64,000 bases of DNA, taken from NCBI RefSeq assembly GCF_017368815.1, contig NZ_JAFNME010000001.1:1-64000 (forward strand), read 5' to 3'. The notes beneath the pieces are model-generated. The model ran no database searches, was not told the origin of the DNA, and was given only the letters and a program-made list of their open reading frames with translations. The stretch comes from Comamonas denitrificans (GTDB taxonomy: Bacteria > Pseudomonadota > Gammaproteobacteria > Burkholderiales > Burkholderiaceae_C). Made by a program: the position numbers and the translations under genes. This document shows, piece after piece, positions 17,088 to 27,099 of this stretch (its first letter is position 1; each line of letters starts with the position of its first letter).

Positions 17088-17128
17088 AGAAGCCAACAAT
17101 CAGGGTTTTTTCAGCAAGGAGAGCAAGC

Positions 17129-17953
17129 ATGGATTTAGGCATTGCCGGTAAATGGGCGCTGGTGTGCGCCGCCAGCAAAGGGCTGGGCTTTGGCTGTGCG
17201 CAGGCGCTGGTGGCCGAAGGTGTGAACGTGGTCATCAATGCCCGCACCGCAGGCCCGTTGCAGCAAGCAGCGGAAAAATTAAGAGCAACTGCCGCATACT
17301 GGGCAAGGGCCAGTGGCCAAAAACCCCCTCAAGTTATTGCCGTGGCCTGCGACATCACCACACCCGAAGGCCGCGCTGCAGTGCTCAGTGCCGCCGGGGG
17401 GCCGGGGGTGAATGTGGATATGCTGGTGAACAACGCCGGGGGTCCGCCGCCCGGCGATTTTCGCGATTGGCAGCGCGACCAGTGGATGGCCGCGGTCGAT
17501 GCCAACATGCTCACCCCCATTGAGCTGATCAAGGCGGTGGTCGATGGCATGGCAGCGCGCGGTTTTGGCCGCATTGTGAACATCACCTCCAGCGCGGTGA
17601 AAGCGCCGATTGACATCCTGGGCCTGTCCAATGGGGCCCGCAGCGGCTTGACCGGTTTTATCGCCGGGCTGGCCCGCTCGGAGCTGGCCGCCAAGGGCAT
17701 CACCATGAACAACCTGCTGCCCGGCAAGTTTGATACCGATCGCCTGCAAGCCACCTTTGTCGGGGGCGCAGCCAAAACGGGGCAAACCCCCGAGGCTTTT
17801 CGGGCCAGCCAGCAGGCCCTGGTGCCCGCCCAGCGCTTTGGCACAGCGGCCGAGTTTGGTGCAATTTGTGCGTTTTTGTGCAGCCAGCAGGCCGGGTACG
17901 TGAATGGGCAAAACATCTTGGCCGATGGTGGTTTGTACCCGGGCACGTTTTAA
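17129..17953 (+). CDS. Atypical SDR-family oxidoreductase (BKR-like)
   Basis: 274 residues, Rossmann-fold SDR. The start at 17129 follows an AAGGAG ribosome site. The nucleotide motif is degenerate (CAASKGLGFG instead of TGxxxGIG). NNAGGPPPGDF and the serine in NITSSAVKAP are present, but the expected Tyr-x3-Lys is replaced within LGLSNGARSGL, so the catalytic tyrosine is missing. This matches a known BKR-like SDR subgroup with imperfect motifs. The substrate is unknown. Residues near 48-66 are encoded by a stretch resembling a Family A repeat. Confidence 0.85.
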   Translation: MDLGIAGKWALVCAASKGLGFGCAQALVAEGVNVVINARTAGPLQQAAEKLRATAAYWARASGQKPPQVIAVACDITTPEGRAAVLSAAGGPGVNVDMLVNNAGGPPPGDFRDWQRDQWMAAVDANMLTPIELIKAVVDGMAARGFGRIVNITSSAVKAPIDILGLSNGARSGLTGFIAGLARSELAAKGITMNNLLPGKFDTDRLQATFVGGAAKTGQTPEAFRASQQALVPAQRFGTAAEFGAICAFLCSQQAGYVNGQNILADGGLYPGTF

Positions 17954-17970
17954 GGCCCCCCACGGGAGGG

Positions 17971-18066
17971 CTTAAAAAAGAAGCTGCTTGCGCTTGTGTT
18001 TGTTGGGTTTTAAGGTTGAAACGCTTTTAAATTCAATAGATATGTGCGCTAGCAGCTTTCTTTTTT
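17971..18066 (+). repeat. Family A palindromic repeat after the SDR gene
   Basis: AAAGAAGCTGCTTGCGC (17977-17993) is mirrored by GCGCTAGCAGCTTTCTTT (18046-18063). The AAAAAA before and TTTTTT after suit a bidirectional terminator between the SDR and the converging EamA gene. Confidence 0.75.
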
Positions 18067-18069
18067 GAT

Positions 18070-18310
18070 TTTGGGGCTGCTGGCCGGGACTCGCCCCGGC
18101 GGGCGACCTCCTTTCTTGCCCGCGCAAGAAAGGAGGCAAAGAAGGCGTGCTGCGCAGCGTTGCGCCGTAAAACTCGCTACGCGCCCGTTGGGCGCTGCGC
18201 TCAAACAGCCACGGCGAGTCAGAATGGGCGAGGCTCGATACGGTGAAAACGGTTGTGTCCGCAGCGAGCGCTGTAGTAACGAGTGCTTCTTCGCTTGCTG
18301 CGCAGCTTCA
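18070..18310 (+). repeat. Family B long intergenic repeat
   Basis: About 240 bases without an open frame of interest. The left part holds GCCGGGACTCGCCCCGGCGG and a perfect 12 bp hairpin, CCTCCTTTCTTG (18107-18118) with CAAGAAAGGAGG (18125-18136). The right part contains ACTCGCTACGCGCCCG and GGGCGCTGCGCTCAAACAGC. I recognise this composition as a repeat common between genes in Comamonadaceae genomes. Only one copy occurs here, so repetition cannot be shown within the window. Confidence 0.6.
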
Positions 18311-18320
18311 GCGCTGATGT

Positions 18321-19220
18321 TTAGCGGCGCGAGGCCACCAAAATGCCGCCGACGATCAAGACAAACGCACCGGCGTGGTACAGCTGGGGTGCTTGGCCCA
18401 GCACCAGCACCGACAAAATGGCGGTAAACAGCGGGATCAGGTTGGCAAAAAAGCCGCCCACCGCGGGGCTGGAGCGGCGCACCCCCGCGCCCCAGAAGCG
18501 GTAGGCCAAAATGGCTGGGCCAATGGTGATGAACACCAACGCCGTTATCAGCGGCCAGCCCAGCACCAGGTGAAAAGCCCCCAGGCTGGCTTCAGTGGCC
18601 GTGAACAGGCCTGACCACAGCACGCCAAACAGCACCTGGGCGAATAAAAACTGCGCCCAGTCGCTTTTAAATTCTTGCGGGCCGGGGGCTTTGGTCAGCA
18701 GCCAGGTGTAGAGCGACCAAATCAGCGTGGCCAGCAGCATGAACAGGTCGCCAGGCACCAGTTGCAGGTGGCGCAGCACCTCGATGTCCCCCCGGGTGAG
18801 CACCAGCACCACCCCGCAAATCGAGAGCAGCGCCCCCAGAATCTGGCGGCCATTGATGGCGGTGCCCCAAAACAGGCGGCCCAGCCCCAGCATCCAAATG
18901 GGCATGCTGGCACCGACCAGGGTGACGTTGAGCGGGCTGGAGGTTTTCAGCGACAGATACAGCAGGCTGTTGTAGCAGCCGATGCCCAAAAAGCCCAGCA
19001 TGGCATACGACTTCCAGTGGGGCCACAGCGGGCCGTCTTTTTTCAGCACGCGCCAGGCAATGGGCAGCAGCAGCACGCAGGCGGCGGCCCAGCGGATAAA
19101 GTTCAGGGTGAAGGGCGAGATCAGCTCGTAAATCAAGCGCCCGACGATGGCGTTGCCCGCCCACAGCAGGGGGGCGGCGGTTAAGAGGGCAACCGTGCCC
19201 AGGTTCAAAGGTGCAGTCAT
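18321..19220 (-). CDS. EamA-family (DMT superfamily) transporter
   Basis: 299 residues, ten predicted transmembrane helices in two EamA repeats, inner membrane. It begins MTAPLNLGTVALLTAAPLLWAG, the usual first helix with the WAGN motif, and the second repeat starts near LFMLLATLIWSLYTWLL. DMT proteins export amino acids, metabolites or drugs; the substrate cannot be assigned. The 3' end abuts Family B and Family A repeats. Confidence 0.85.
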   Translation of the reverse strand: MTAPLNLGTVALLTAAPLLWAGNAIVGRLIYELISPFTLNFIRWAAACVLLLPIAWRVLKKDGPLWPHWKSYAMLGFLGIGCYNSLLYLSLKTSSPLNVTLVGASMPIWMLGLGRLFWGTAINGRQILGALLSICGVVLVLTRGDIEVLRHLQLVPGDLFMLLATLIWSLYTWLLTKAPGPQEFKSDWAQFLFAQVLFGVLWSGLFTATEASLGAFHLVLGWPLITALVFITIGPAILAYRFWGAGVRRSSPAVGGFFANLIPLFTAILSVLVLGQAPQLYHAGAFVLIVGGILVASRR

Positions 19221-19328
19221 TGCGCGAATGCTAACGCCGGGCTGGGCCAGCGCAGGCCAGCGTGGCAGGAAAGATGGCGGGCTTGCCCAGCCACTGGGTG
19301 TGCTGCCGCAGCGGCCTGGTGGCTGCGG

Positions 19329-20966
19329 CTACAAATCTTTCAGGCGTGGCTCGATCAGGCCGGCGGCCTCCAGCACCGGGTAGGCCAGTGAGCACAGCAA
19401 GGAGTTGATGCGCTTGAGGTCGCTGATCATGTCAATGTGCAGGGCGCTGGTTTCAATGCTTTTGACCTTGCCGTCGGACAGGCGGTTTAAATGGCTGGCG
19501 GCGTAGGCCAGTTCCAAATCGCGAAAACGCGCTTTTTCTTTGAGCAGGCGCTGGGCATCGCGCACATTGCCGTTCAAAAAGACGCTCATCGCCAGGTGCA
19601 GGTTGGCCACCAGATGGGCGTGCATTTCGTTGATTTCCTCGAGCCCGGCGCTGGAGAAATCCCGGCCTTTTTTGATTTTTTTGTCTTCTATCTCTTGCAA
19701 GATGCGCTCGACCAAATCGCCCACCTGCTCCATGTTGATGGTGAAGTTGATCACCTCGGTCCAGCGCTGGCCCTCGCGCTGATCGAGTTCGGCGCGGGAG
19801 ATTTTGGTCAGGTAGTACTTGATGGCGGAATACAGATCGTCCACCCGGTCGTCCAGCGTGCGCAGCTCTTGGGCCAGGGTGGCATCGTTGTCTTCCCAGA
19901 CTTTTTTCAGGCCCACGAGCATGGTTTCGACGATGTCGGCCTGGTGCAGGGCCTCGCGGGCCGCACAAGAAATGGCCAGGGAGGGGGTGGCCAGTGCCGA
20001 GGTGTCCAAGTGGTGCGGCCGGGTGGAGGAGAGGGCGGCCACCTCGGGCGGCAGGATTTTTTCGACCACCCGGGCAAAGTGCCCGGTAAATTGCACACAC
20101 AGCAGCGCCACCACCAGGTTGAACAGCAGGTGAAACAGCACCACCTGGGCACCGATATTGGGCACCAGCGGGGCAATGTAGGTCAGCCAGGGTTGGATCA
20201 GCCCGACCATGGCCACCACGCCGACCACCTTGAACAGCAGGTTGCCCAGCGGCACTTGGCGCACTTGCACACTGGATTTGAGTGTGGTCAGCAGGGCCAG
20301 CATGCCGCTGCCCAGGTTGGCCCCCAGCACCAGCCCCAGGGCCACATCGCCCGGAATGCCGCCCGAGCCGGCCAGGGCCGACACCAGCAGCACGGTGGCC
20401 AGGCTGGAGTAGGAAATGACGGCCAGCACCGCGCCGGTGATGATCTCCAGCGTGATGTCGCTGGTGACGGCCAGCAGCAGCGTGCGCACCGTCTCGGACT
20501 GGGTGAGCACCAAGGTGGCCTCAGTAATCAGGCGCAGGGCCAGCAGCATTAGCCCCAGGCCGATCAAAATGCGGCCAACGCGCCCGGCGGTGGTGTCTTG
20601 GCGGGCCACAAAGAGCACCACGCCGGTAAAGATGCACAGCGGCGACAGCCAGGACAGGTCCAGCGAGAACACCACCGCCATCAGGCTGGAGCCCACATCC
20701 GCCCCCAGCATGATGACCAGGGCCGAGGTCAGCGAAATCATCCCCTGCCCCACAAAGGCCGAAACAATCAGCGCTGTGGCCGTGCTGGACTGCACGATGG
20801 CCGTCACCCCCACGCCCGAGAGCAGGGCCGTCAGCCGCGTGCTCACGCCCCGGGAGATGAGTTGGCGCAGGTTGGCACCAAACACGCGCAAGATGCCCGT
20901 GCGCACCATCTGGATGCCCCACACCAGCAGGGCAATAGCGGCCAAAAGATTGAGTAAATGCTGCAT
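19329..20966 (-). CDS. Na/Pi-cotransporter family protein with C-terminal PhoU-like domain
   Basis: 545 residues from ATG 20966 (MQHLLNLLAAIALLVWGIQM), which has an AGGG site; an upstream TTG would add 15 residues. The membrane half (about 1-310) has two inverted QSST-type repeats (AIVQSSTATALIVSAF; SYSSLATVLLVSALAG) characteristic of the NptA/YjbB group. The cytoplasmic C-terminal half is helical with PhoU-like segments (INFTINMEQVGDLVERILQE). E. coli YjbB exports phosphate; sodium-dependent phosphate movement is the likely role. Confidence 0.88.
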   Translation of the reverse strand: MQHLLNLLAAIALLVWGIQMVRTGILRVFGANLRQLISRGVSTRLTALLSGVGVTAIVQSSTATALIVSAFVGQGMISLTSALVIMLGADVGSSLMAVVFSLDLSWLSPLCIFTGVVLFVARQDTTAGRVGRILIGLGLMLLALRLITEATLVLTQSETVRTLLLAVTSDITLEIITGAVLAVISYSSLATVLLVSALAGSGGIPGDVALGLVLGANLGSGMLALLTTLKSSVQVRQVPLGNLLFKVVGVVAMVGLIQPWLTYIAPLVPNIGAQVVLFHLLFNLVVALLCVQFTGHFARVVEKILPPEVAALSSTRPHHLDTSALATPSLAISCAAREALHQADIVETMLVGLKKVWEDNDATLAQELRTLDDRVDDLYSAIKYYLTKISRAELDQREGQRWTEVINFTINMEQVGDLVERILQEIEDKKIKKGRDFSSAGLEEINEMHAHLVANLHLAMSVFLNGNVRDAQRLLKEKARFRDLELAYAASHLNRLSDGKVKSIETSALHIDMISDLKRINSLLCSLAYPVLEAAGLIEPRLKDL

Positions 20967-21036
20967 AAACCCTAAGAAATCAAGCTCGCCAATATACGCC
21001 GGGGCGAACAAGCCCGCTGGCAGCTGGGCGGTCCAC

Positions 21037-21549
21037 TCACGGCGCGGCGGGCTTGCTGCGGCGGCTGCGCAGCAGCTCGTCCAGGATGAGCAGGGCTGCG
21101 CCCAGGGTGATGCCCATGTCGGCCACGTTGAAGGCCGGAAAGTGGCGGCTGCCCCAGTAAAAGTCCAAAAAATCGACCACGTAGCCGTGCATCAGCCGAT
21201 CGATCACATTGCCAATTGCCCCGCCCAGGATGCTGGCCAGCGCAAAGCAAAACAGCTTTTGCGTTGGGTATTTGCGCAGCTGCCAGGTGATCAGCACCGT
21301 GGCCCCCACGCCGATGCCGACAAACAGCCAGCGCTGCCAGCCGCCGTGCTCGGCCAGAAAGGAGAAGGCCGCCCCGGTGTTGTGCGCCCGCACGATGTTG
21401 AAAAAGCTGGTGACGGGCGTGCTGTCCCACAGCGCGTAGTGGCGCAATATCCACTGCTTGGTCAGCTGGTCGAGCACCAGAATCAGCAGCGCCCAGGCCA
21501 GCCAGGGCCAGATGCGGGGGCGGGGGCGGGAAGGGGAAGAGGTGTGCAT
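21037..21549 (-). CDS. lspA: Lipoprotein signal peptidase (signal peptidase II)
   Basis: Inner-membrane aspartyl protease that cleaves signal peptides of diacylglyceryl-modified prolipoproteins. It has 170 residues with four transmembrane helices. The two catalytic aspartates lie in [18 protein letters not shown] and [12 protein letters not shown]. It follows ileS in the conserved ribF-ileS-lspA order but is separated from it by a Family A palindrome that may reduce read-through. Confidence 0.96.
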   Translation of the reverse strand: MHTSSPSRPRPRIWPWLAWALLILVLDQLTKQWILRHYALWDSTPVTSFFNIVRAHNTGAAFSFLAEHGGWQRWLFVGIGVGATVLITWQLRKYPTQKLFCFALASILGGAIGNVIDRLMHGYVVDFLDFYWGSRHFPAFNVADMGITLGAALLILDELLRSRRSKPAAP

Positions 21550-21645
21550 AAATCAATAGCTTGTTCCGCTTTTAAAACAAGCATTTCAAGGTTTTTTTGC
21601 CCTGAAACGCTTGTTAAATCAGCGGTAGCAGCTGTTTTATTTGAT
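21550..21645 (-). repeat. Family A palindromic repeat between ileS and lspA
   Basis: Outer halves are AATCAATAGCTTGTTCCGCT and AGCGGTAGCAGCTGTTTTAT. The inner stem is AACAAGCATTTCAAGG with CCTGAAACGCTTGTT, around a T-rich loop. Two units are arranged head to head. It lies within a likely operon, not between convergent genes. Confidence 0.75.
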
Positions 21646-21659
21646 CTGATTGGATCGGT

Positions 21660-24530
21660 TTAGGCAATGCTGCGCACTTCGCCGCTGCCGTGCAGGTTGC
21701 TGTCGCAGCGTCCGCACAGGGTGGGGTGCTCGGGGTTCACGCCCACGTCGGCGCGGTAGTGCCAGCAGCGCTCGCACTTGGCGTGGTGGCTGACTTGCAC
21801 CTGCACCGCCAGCGCGTCGCCAGCCTGCACCTGCGCGGCGCTGGTGATGAGGACGAACTTCAAATCCTCGCCCAGCGATTGCAGCAGGGCCAGGTCTTCG
21901 GGCGTGGCGCTCAGGGTCACCTCGGCCTGCAGCGAGGCGCCAATGTGGCCGGCCTCGCGCTGGTTTTCGATTTCCTTGTTGCTGGTGTCGCGGATGGCGC
22001 GGATGCGCTCCCACTTGGCCAGCAGCGCCGCATCGCCCGCAGGCAGGGTGGGGTAGGTTTCCAAAAAGATGGAAGGGCTGCCGCCGCCGACAATCTTCCA
22101 GGCCTCTTCCGCGGTGAACGACAGGAAGGGTGCCATCCAGCGCAGCATGGCGTGCAGGATTTGGTGGAGAGCCGTCTGGGCGCTGCGCCGCGCCACGCTG
22201 CCCGCAGCGCTGGTGTAGAGGCGGTCTTTGAGCACATCCAGGTAAAAGCCGCCCAAATCCTCGGAGCAAAACAGCTGCAGCTTGGCCACCACGGGGTGAA
22301 ATTCGTACACCTTGAAGTGGCCCAGCACCTCGGCCTGAAATTCGGCCGCGCGGGCCAGCGCCCAGCGGTCAATCTCCAGCATCTGCGCGTAGGGCACGGC
22401 ATCCTTGGCGGCATCAAAATCGCTGGTGTTGGCCAGCAAAAAGCGCAGCGTGTTGCGGATGCGGCGGTAGGCATCGACCACGCGGGCCAGAATTTTGTCG
22501 TCAATGGCCAGATCGCCCGAGTAGTCGGTCGAGGCGCACCACAGGCGGATGATTTCTGCGCCCATCTTGCTGCTGACCTCTTGCGGCGAGACGGTGTTGC
22601 CCAGCGATTTGCTCATCTTCTTGCCCTGGCCATCCACGGTGAAGCCGTGTGTGAGCAGCCCGCGGTAGGGTGCGCGGCCAAAGATGGCGCTGGCCAGCAA
22701 GAGCGAGCTGTGGAACCAGCCCCGGTGCTGGTCGTGGCCTTCCAGGTACAGGTCGGCCTCGGGGCCTTCGTCGTGGTGCATGCCGGCGTGTGTGCCGCGC
22801 AGCACGTGCCAGAAGGTGCTGCCCGAGTCGAACCACACTTCCAGAATGTCCAGGCTTTTGGTGTAGTGCGGCGCGTCTTCGGCCCCCAGGATGTCTTCGG
22901 TGGTGACGCGGCTCCAGGCTTCGATGCCGCCTTGCTCAACAATGCTGGCCGCCTGGTCGATGATTTCCATCGTGCGCGGGTGCAGCTCGCCCGAATCGAC
23001 GTGCAAAAAGAACGGCAGCGGCACGCCCCAGCTGCGCTGGCGCGAGATGCACCAGTCGGGCCGGTTGGCAATCATGTCGCGCAGGCGGGCCTTGCCGTTT
23101 TCGGGGTAAAAGCTGGTGTTTTCGATAGCTTCCAGCGCAATCTGGCGCAGCGTTTGCGCCGGTTTTTGTGCTGGATCGGTGAACACGCCTTCGCCCTCGT
23201 CCATGCGCACAAACCACTGCGCGGCGGCGCGGTAGATCACCGGCGATTTGTGCCGCCAGCAGTGCGGGTAGCTGTGCGTGATGCCGGCGGTGCCCACCAG
23301 GCGGCCGGCCACCTTGAGGGCATCAATGATCAGCGGCACGGCCTTCCAGATGGGCTGGCCGCCAAACAGCGGAAAGTCGGCCGCGTACTGGCCATTGCCC
23401 TGCACGGGGTTGAGGATATCGTTGTAGGCCAGCCCGTTGCCCACGCAGCTGTTGAAGTCGTCCACCCCGTAGGCTGGGGCGCTGTGCACGATACCCGTGC
23501 CGTCTTCGGCGGTGGCGTACTCGGCCACGTAGATGGGCGAGAGGCGGTCGTAGCCCGGGTCCACATGGGCCAGCGGATGCTTGAAATTCAGGCGATCGAG
23601 CTTTTGCCCCACGGCAGTGGCCACCACTTGGCCGCTGATGCCCCAACGCTGCAGGCATTTTTCCACCAGGGCGCTGGCCAGGATGAGCAGGCCGCGCTCG
23701 GTATCGACCAGGCTGTATTCCAGCGCGGGGTTTACGTTCAGCGCCTGGTTGGCCGGAATCGTCCATGCGGTGGTGGTCCAGATCACGGCAAAGGCGGGTT
23801 TGTCCAGCGTTGCCAGACCGAAGGCTGCAGCCAGTTGCTCCGGCGCGGCTGCGGGGAACATCACGTCCAGGGTCTGGCTTTGCTTGTCGGCATATTCGAT
23901 TTCAAACTCGGCCAGTGAGCTGGCGCAGTCAAAGCACCAGTACACGGGCTTCAGGCCGCGGTAGATAAAGCCGCGCTCCATGACCTTCTTCAGCGCGCGC
24001 AGCTGGTGCGCCTCGCTGGCGAAGTTCATGGTTTTGTAGGGGTGGTCCCACTCGCCCAGCACGCCCAGGCGCTGGAAGTCGGCCATCTGCTGGGCAATCT
24101 GCTCGGTGGCAAAGGCGCGGCCCTTGGCCTGCATCTCGTCGCGCGGCAGGTTGCGGCCATGCAGTTTTTCGATGGCGTTTTCAATGGGCAGGCCGTGGCA
24201 GTCCCAGCCGGGGGTGTACAGCGCATCAAAGCCCTCCAGTTGGCGGCTTTTGACGATCATGTCTTTCAGGATTTTGTTCATCGCGTGGCCGATGTGGATT
24301 TGGCCGTTGGCATACGGCGGGCCATCGTGCAGGATGAATTTGGGCGCTCCCTGGCGGGCAGCGCGCAGTTGCTTGTAGATGCCTTGCTCGTCCCAGTCCT
24401 TGGCCCATTGCGGCTCGCGCTTGGGCAGGTCGCCGCGCATGGGAAAGGGCGTGTCGGGCATGTTCAGCGTGGCGCGGTAGGCGCTTTCGGGGGCACTCTT
24501 GGCTTTTTTCGGGGTGGTGGGTTCGGACAT
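21660..24530 (-). CDS. ileS: Isoleucyl-tRNA synthetase
   Basis: Class I synthetase charging tRNA-Ile, 956 residues from ATG 24530 (MSEPTTPKK), preceded by GAGAAAGA; an upstream TTG is less likely. The HIGH motif is at 79-82 (IHIGH) and KMSKS at 638-642. The editing domain lies between them. The C-terminal zinc finger is visible as CERCW and CGRCDSN. It is in the standard ribF-ileS-lspA cluster. Confidence 0.97.
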   Translation of the reverse strand: MSEPTTPKKAKSAPESAYRATLNMPDTPFPMRGDLPKREPQWAKDWDEQGIYKQLRAARQGAPKFILHDGPPYANGQIHIGHAMNKILKDMIVKSRQLEGFDALYTPGWDCHGLPIENAIEKLHGRNLPRDEMQAKGRAFATEQIAQQMADFQRLGVLGEWDHPYKTMNFASEAHQLRALKKVMERGFIYRGLKPVYWCFDCASSLAEFEIEYADKQSQTLDVMFPAAAPEQLAAAFGLATLDKPAFAVIWTTTAWTIPANQALNVNPALEYSLVDTERGLLILASALVEKCLQRWGISGQVVATAVGQKLDRLNFKHPLAHVDPGYDRLSPIYVAEYATAEDGTGIVHSAPAYGVDDFNSCVGNGLAYNDILNPVQGNGQYAADFPLFGGQPIWKAVPLIIDALKVAGRLVGTAGITHSYPHCWRHKSPVIYRAAAQWFVRMDEGEGVFTDPAQKPAQTLRQIALEAIENTSFYPENGKARLRDMIANRPDWCISRQRSWGVPLPFFLHVDSGELHPRTMEIIDQAASIVEQGGIEAWSRVTTEDILGAEDAPHYTKSLDILEVWFDSGSTFWHVLRGTHAGMHHDEGPEADLYLEGHDQHRGWFHSSLLLASAIFGRAPYRGLLTHGFTVDGQGKKMSKSLGNTVSPQEVSSKMGAEIIRLWCASTDYSGDLAIDDKILARVVDAYRRIRNTLRFLLANTSDFDAAKDAVPYAQMLEIDRWALARAAEFQAEVLGHFKVYEFHPVVAKLQLFCSEDLGGFYLDVLKDRLYTSAAGSVARRSAQTALHQILHAMLRWMAPFLSFTAEEAWKIVGGGSPSIFLETYPTLPAGDAALLAKWERIRAIRDTSNKEIENQREAGHIGASLQAEVTLSATPEDLALLQSLGEDLKFVLITSAAQVQAGDALAVQVQVSHHAKCERCWHYRADVGVNPEHPTLCGRCDSNLHGSGEVRSIA

Positions 24531-24639
24531 GAAAAATCTTTCTCGCTTCAAGGCAAAGCCCAGGGCGGGGCCTAGGCTGGAAATTCAGGGGGAGGAAAAC
24601 CGGAGGGCCGGTGCAAATGGGTGAAGGTGATGCCCGGCA

Positions 24640-25698
24640 TCAAATTCGGTCGCGCGTGGTCTGGCGCTGGGTTTGTGCGGGGGCGACATCGTTGCCGCTG
24701 CGTTGGGCAGCAAAAAAGGCGCGGGCATCCAAGCAGTCTTGCGCGATGCCCTGGGTCAGCGCATCCAGGCTGTCGTATTTCAGCTCGTCGTGCAGTTTGT
24801 GCAGCAGTTCCACGCGGATGATTTTACCGTAGCCCCCATCGCCGCCCAGGTGCGGCGGCCAGTCCAGGCAGTGGGTTTCCAACAGCACGCGCCCGCCGTT
24901 CACATCGTTGGGGTCGAGCGAGGGGCGGATGCCCAGATTGGCCACGCCCGGCAGGGGCTGGTCCGTCAAACCATGCACCAGCACGGCGAAGATGCCGCTG
25001 GCAGCAGGCTTCCAGTGGTCAAAGCGCAAATTCAAGGTGCGAAAGCCATCGCCCAGGCCGGGGGCGCTTTCGGCCAGGCTGCGGCCCAGCTTGCGCCCGT
25101 GCACCACATGGCCGCTGATGGTGTAGGGGCGGCCCAGCAGGCGCTCGGCCCCGGCCATGTCGCCCGCGGCCAGGGCGGCCCGCACTTCGGTGCTGGAGAC
25201 GCGCACGCCGTGCACTTCGTAGCTGTTCATGCGGGCCACTTCAAAGCCCTGCGCCTGGCCGATGCGGTCCAGCAACTCGTAGTCGCCCGCCCGCTGGGCA
25301 CCAAACCGAAAATCATCGCCCACCAGCACGTAGCGCGCGCCCAGGCCGCCGAGCAGCACCTCGTCAATAAAGGCCTGGGGGCTCAAGCTGGCCAGCGCGT
25401 GGTTGAACGGCAGGATAACCACCTGATCGAGTCCGCACACGCGCAGCTGCGCCAGCTTGTCGCGCAGCGTGCCCACGCGGGCCGGGGCCAGTTCGGGCTT
25501 GCCCAGCACCTTGGCAAAGTAGTCGCGTGGGTGCGGCTCGAACGTCACCGCGCAACTGGGCAGGCCGCGCTGGGCGGCCTCGGCCCGCAGCAGCCCCAGC
25601 ATGGCCTGGTGGCCACGGTGGACACCGTCAAAATTGCCGATGGTCAGGGCGCAGGCCGGGGCCAGGCCGGTTTGCCGGTAACCGAGAAAAATCTTCAT
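24640..25698 (-). CDS. ribF: Bifunctional riboflavin kinase / FAD synthetase
   Basis: Makes FMN and FAD from riboflavin. It has 352 residues from ATG 25698 (MKIFLGYRQTG). The N-terminal FAD-synthetase domain has TIGNFDGVHRGHQAML and the VSSTEVRAALAAGD block. The C-terminal flavokinase domain has GRPYTISGHVVHGRKLGR and the GVANLGIRPS loop. The C-terminal 25 residues after AAQRSGND are polar and probably disordered. The promoter -10 TATACT is 33 bases upstream. Confidence 0.96.
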   Translation of the reverse strand: MKIFLGYRQTGLAPACALTIGNFDGVHRGHQAMLGLLRAEAAQRGLPSCAVTFEPHPRDYFAKVLGKPELAPARVGTLRDKLAQLRVCGLDQVVILPFNHALASLSPQAFIDEVLLGGLGARYVLVGDDFRFGAQRAGDYELLDRIGQAQGFEVARMNSYEVHGVRVSSTEVRAALAAGDMAGAERLLGRPYTISGHVVHGRKLGRSLAESAPGLGDGFRTLNLRFDHWKPAASGIFAVLVHGLTDQPLPGVANLGIRPSLDPNDVNGGRVLLETHCLDWPPHLGGDGGYGKIIRVELLHKLHDELKYDSLDALTQGIAQDCLDARAFFAAQRSGNDVAPAQTQRQTTRDRI

Positions 25699-25730
25699 GC
25701 CAGGGCGAGGGTGAAAAAACAAAACCCAAC

Positions 25731-25736
25731 AGTATA
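25731..25736 (-). promoter_or_regulatory. -10 element upstream of ribF
   Basis: Reads TATACT on the minus strand, about 33 bases before ATG 25698. No convincing -35 is seen. It is the only good -10 in the 56 bp between yceH and ribF. Confidence 0.35.
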
Positions 25737-25754
25737 GAGGCGTGCTTTGGGCGC

Positions 25755-26414
25755 TCAGCGGCCCAGGGCGTTGGTCAGGGCATCCAGGCGCTGTTGCAGC
25801 TGTGCGACCTGGGCCTCCAGCGCCGCCACGCGTTCGTTCATGTCCGGCCATCCGGCCGCCGCGCCGTGGTGGGCCGCAGGCGCGGATGGCAGCACCGGTT
25901 CCCCACACAGCAATTGCGCCCAACGTGCCTCGCGCGCACCGGGGGCTTTGGGCAGCAGGCGCACCAGCGGGCCGCCTTTGTCGGCGCTGCGCTCTTGCAG
26001 TTCTTCCAAAAACGCTTCGACCGAGGAGGTGTCGGCAAAGCGGTGCCAGCGCTCGGCATTGGTGCGCAGCTCGGCAGCGGTTTGCGGGCCGCGCAAGATC
26101 AGCAAGCCCAGCAGAGCGGCGGCTTGGCTGGGCACGCCCAGCACGCGCTCGAAGTTGTGCTCCCAGCGCATGGCGCGTTGGCCGCTGACTTCGACCACCA
26201 GATGGCGTTCGCGCAGCGCATCCAGGGCGGCCAGGGCCTCGGCCTCGGACAGTTGCATCAGCGGCTCGCGGCTGGTTTTTTGGTTGCAGCCGGACAGCAG
26301 GCTGTTGAGCGTGAGCGGGTAGCTGTCGGGCACGGTGCGCTGTTTTTCCATCAGCGTGGCCAGCACGCGGGCTTGTTCAGCACTCAATGGGGTGTTTTGG
26401 TGGTCAAAAGTCAT
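25755..26414 (-). CDS. yceH: YceH family protein (DUF480, UPF0502)
   Basis: 219 residues. Two winged-helix-like modules carry the family signatures [39 protein letters not shown] and [17 protein letters not shown]. The C-terminal 35 residues ([20 protein letters not shown]) form a coiled coil. The function is unknown. It is divergent from purN with 44 bp between starts and is upstream of ribF on the same strand. Confidence 0.9.
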   Translation of the reverse strand: MTFDHQNTPLSAEQARVLATLMEKQRTVPDSYPLTLNSLLSGCNQKTSREPLMQLSEAEALAALDALRERHLVVEVSGQRAMRWEHNFERVLGVPSQAAALLGLLILRGPQTAAELRTNAERWHRFADTSSVEAFLEELQERSADKGGPLVRLLPKAPGAREARWAQLLCGEPVLPSAPAAHHGAAAGWPDMNERVAALEAQVAQLQQRLDALTNALGR

Positions 26415-26442
26415 GGCAGGTACGCAAACGGGGTAGGGCAGG

Positions 26443-26448
26443 GATAAT
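26443..26448 (+). promoter_or_regulatory. -10 element upstream of purN
   Basis: GATAAT followed by CGCGCCC, ending only 10 bases before ATG 26459. The predicted transcript would have almost no leader, and no Shine-Dalgarno sequence is present. Confidence 0.45.
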
Positions 26449-26458
26449 CGCGCCCTCT

Positions 26459-27043
26459 ATGAAAAACATCGTGATTCTCATCTCTGGCGGCGGCTCGAAC
26501 ATGGCCGCTATTGTGCGGGCAGCCCAGCAGGGCGATTGGGCTGGGCAGTACGGTGCCCGCATTGCCGCCGTGATCAGCAACAAGGCCGATGCCAAAGGCC
26601 TGCAGTTTGCCCAGGAAAACGGCATTGCCACCGAGGTGCTCGACCACAAAGCCTTTGCCAGCCGCGAAGATTTTGACGCTGCCCTGGCCCAGGTGATTGA
26701 CCGCTACCAGCCCACCTTGGTGGTGCTGGCCGGGTTTATGCGCATCTTGACACCGGGTTTTGTCGGCCACTTTGCCGGGCGGCTGATGAATATCCACCCC
26801 TCGCTGCTGCCCGCATTTACCGGCTTGCACACCCACCAACGCGCCATTGAAGCCGGTTGCAAGTTTGCTGGCTGCACGGTGCACATGGTGACCGAAGAGC
26901 TGGATGTCGGCCCCATTCTGGAGCAAGCCGTGGTGCCGGTGCTGCCGGACGATAACGCCGACACCCTGGCCGCCCGGGTGCTGACGCAAGAGCACATCAT
27001 CTACCCCCGTGCGGTGGTGAATTTTATTAAAAATAAGAGCTGA
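26459..27043 (+). CDS. purN: Phosphoribosylglycinamide formyltransferase
   Basis: Transfers a formyl group from 10-formyl-THF to GAR in purine synthesis. It has 194 residues. The phosphate loop is LISGGGSNM, and the catalytic region has MNIHPSLLPAFTGLHTH and the aspartate of ELDVGPIL. The final codons (NKS) and the TGA stop are inside a Family A repeat. ATG 26459 is chosen because homologues start MKNIVILISG and the -10 lies just upstream. Confidence 0.95.
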   Translation: MKNIVILISGGGSNMAAIVRAAQQGDWAGQYGARIAAVISNKADAKGLQFAQENGIATEVLDHKAFASREDFDAALAQVIDRYQPTLVVLAGFMRILTPGFVGHFAGRLMNIHPSLLPAFTGLHTHQRAIEAGCKFAGCTVHMVTEELDVGPILEQAVVPVLPDDNADTLAARVLTQEHIIYPRAVVNFIKNKS

Positions 27044-27095
27044 TAGCGCTTTATTGATAAGCGTTAAAGCCTTTAATCATTAGAAATTTTAGAAC
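27029..27095 (+). repeat. Family A repeat, single unit, at the purN 3' end
   Basis: AGAGCTGATAGCGCTTTATT is followed by GATAAGCGTTAAAGCC and ATTAGAAATTTTAGA. It has the same layout as the copy after fabH (9462-9525). It contributes the purN stop codon and ends just before rsmB. Confidence 0.7.
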
Positions 27096-27099
27096 TGTT

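Noticed and set aside
21690-23918. A 742-codon open frame antisense to ileS
   Set aside because: IleS carries HIGH and KMSKS on the other strand. Similar shadows occur over nuoG (39221-41383) and nuoM (46037-47875).
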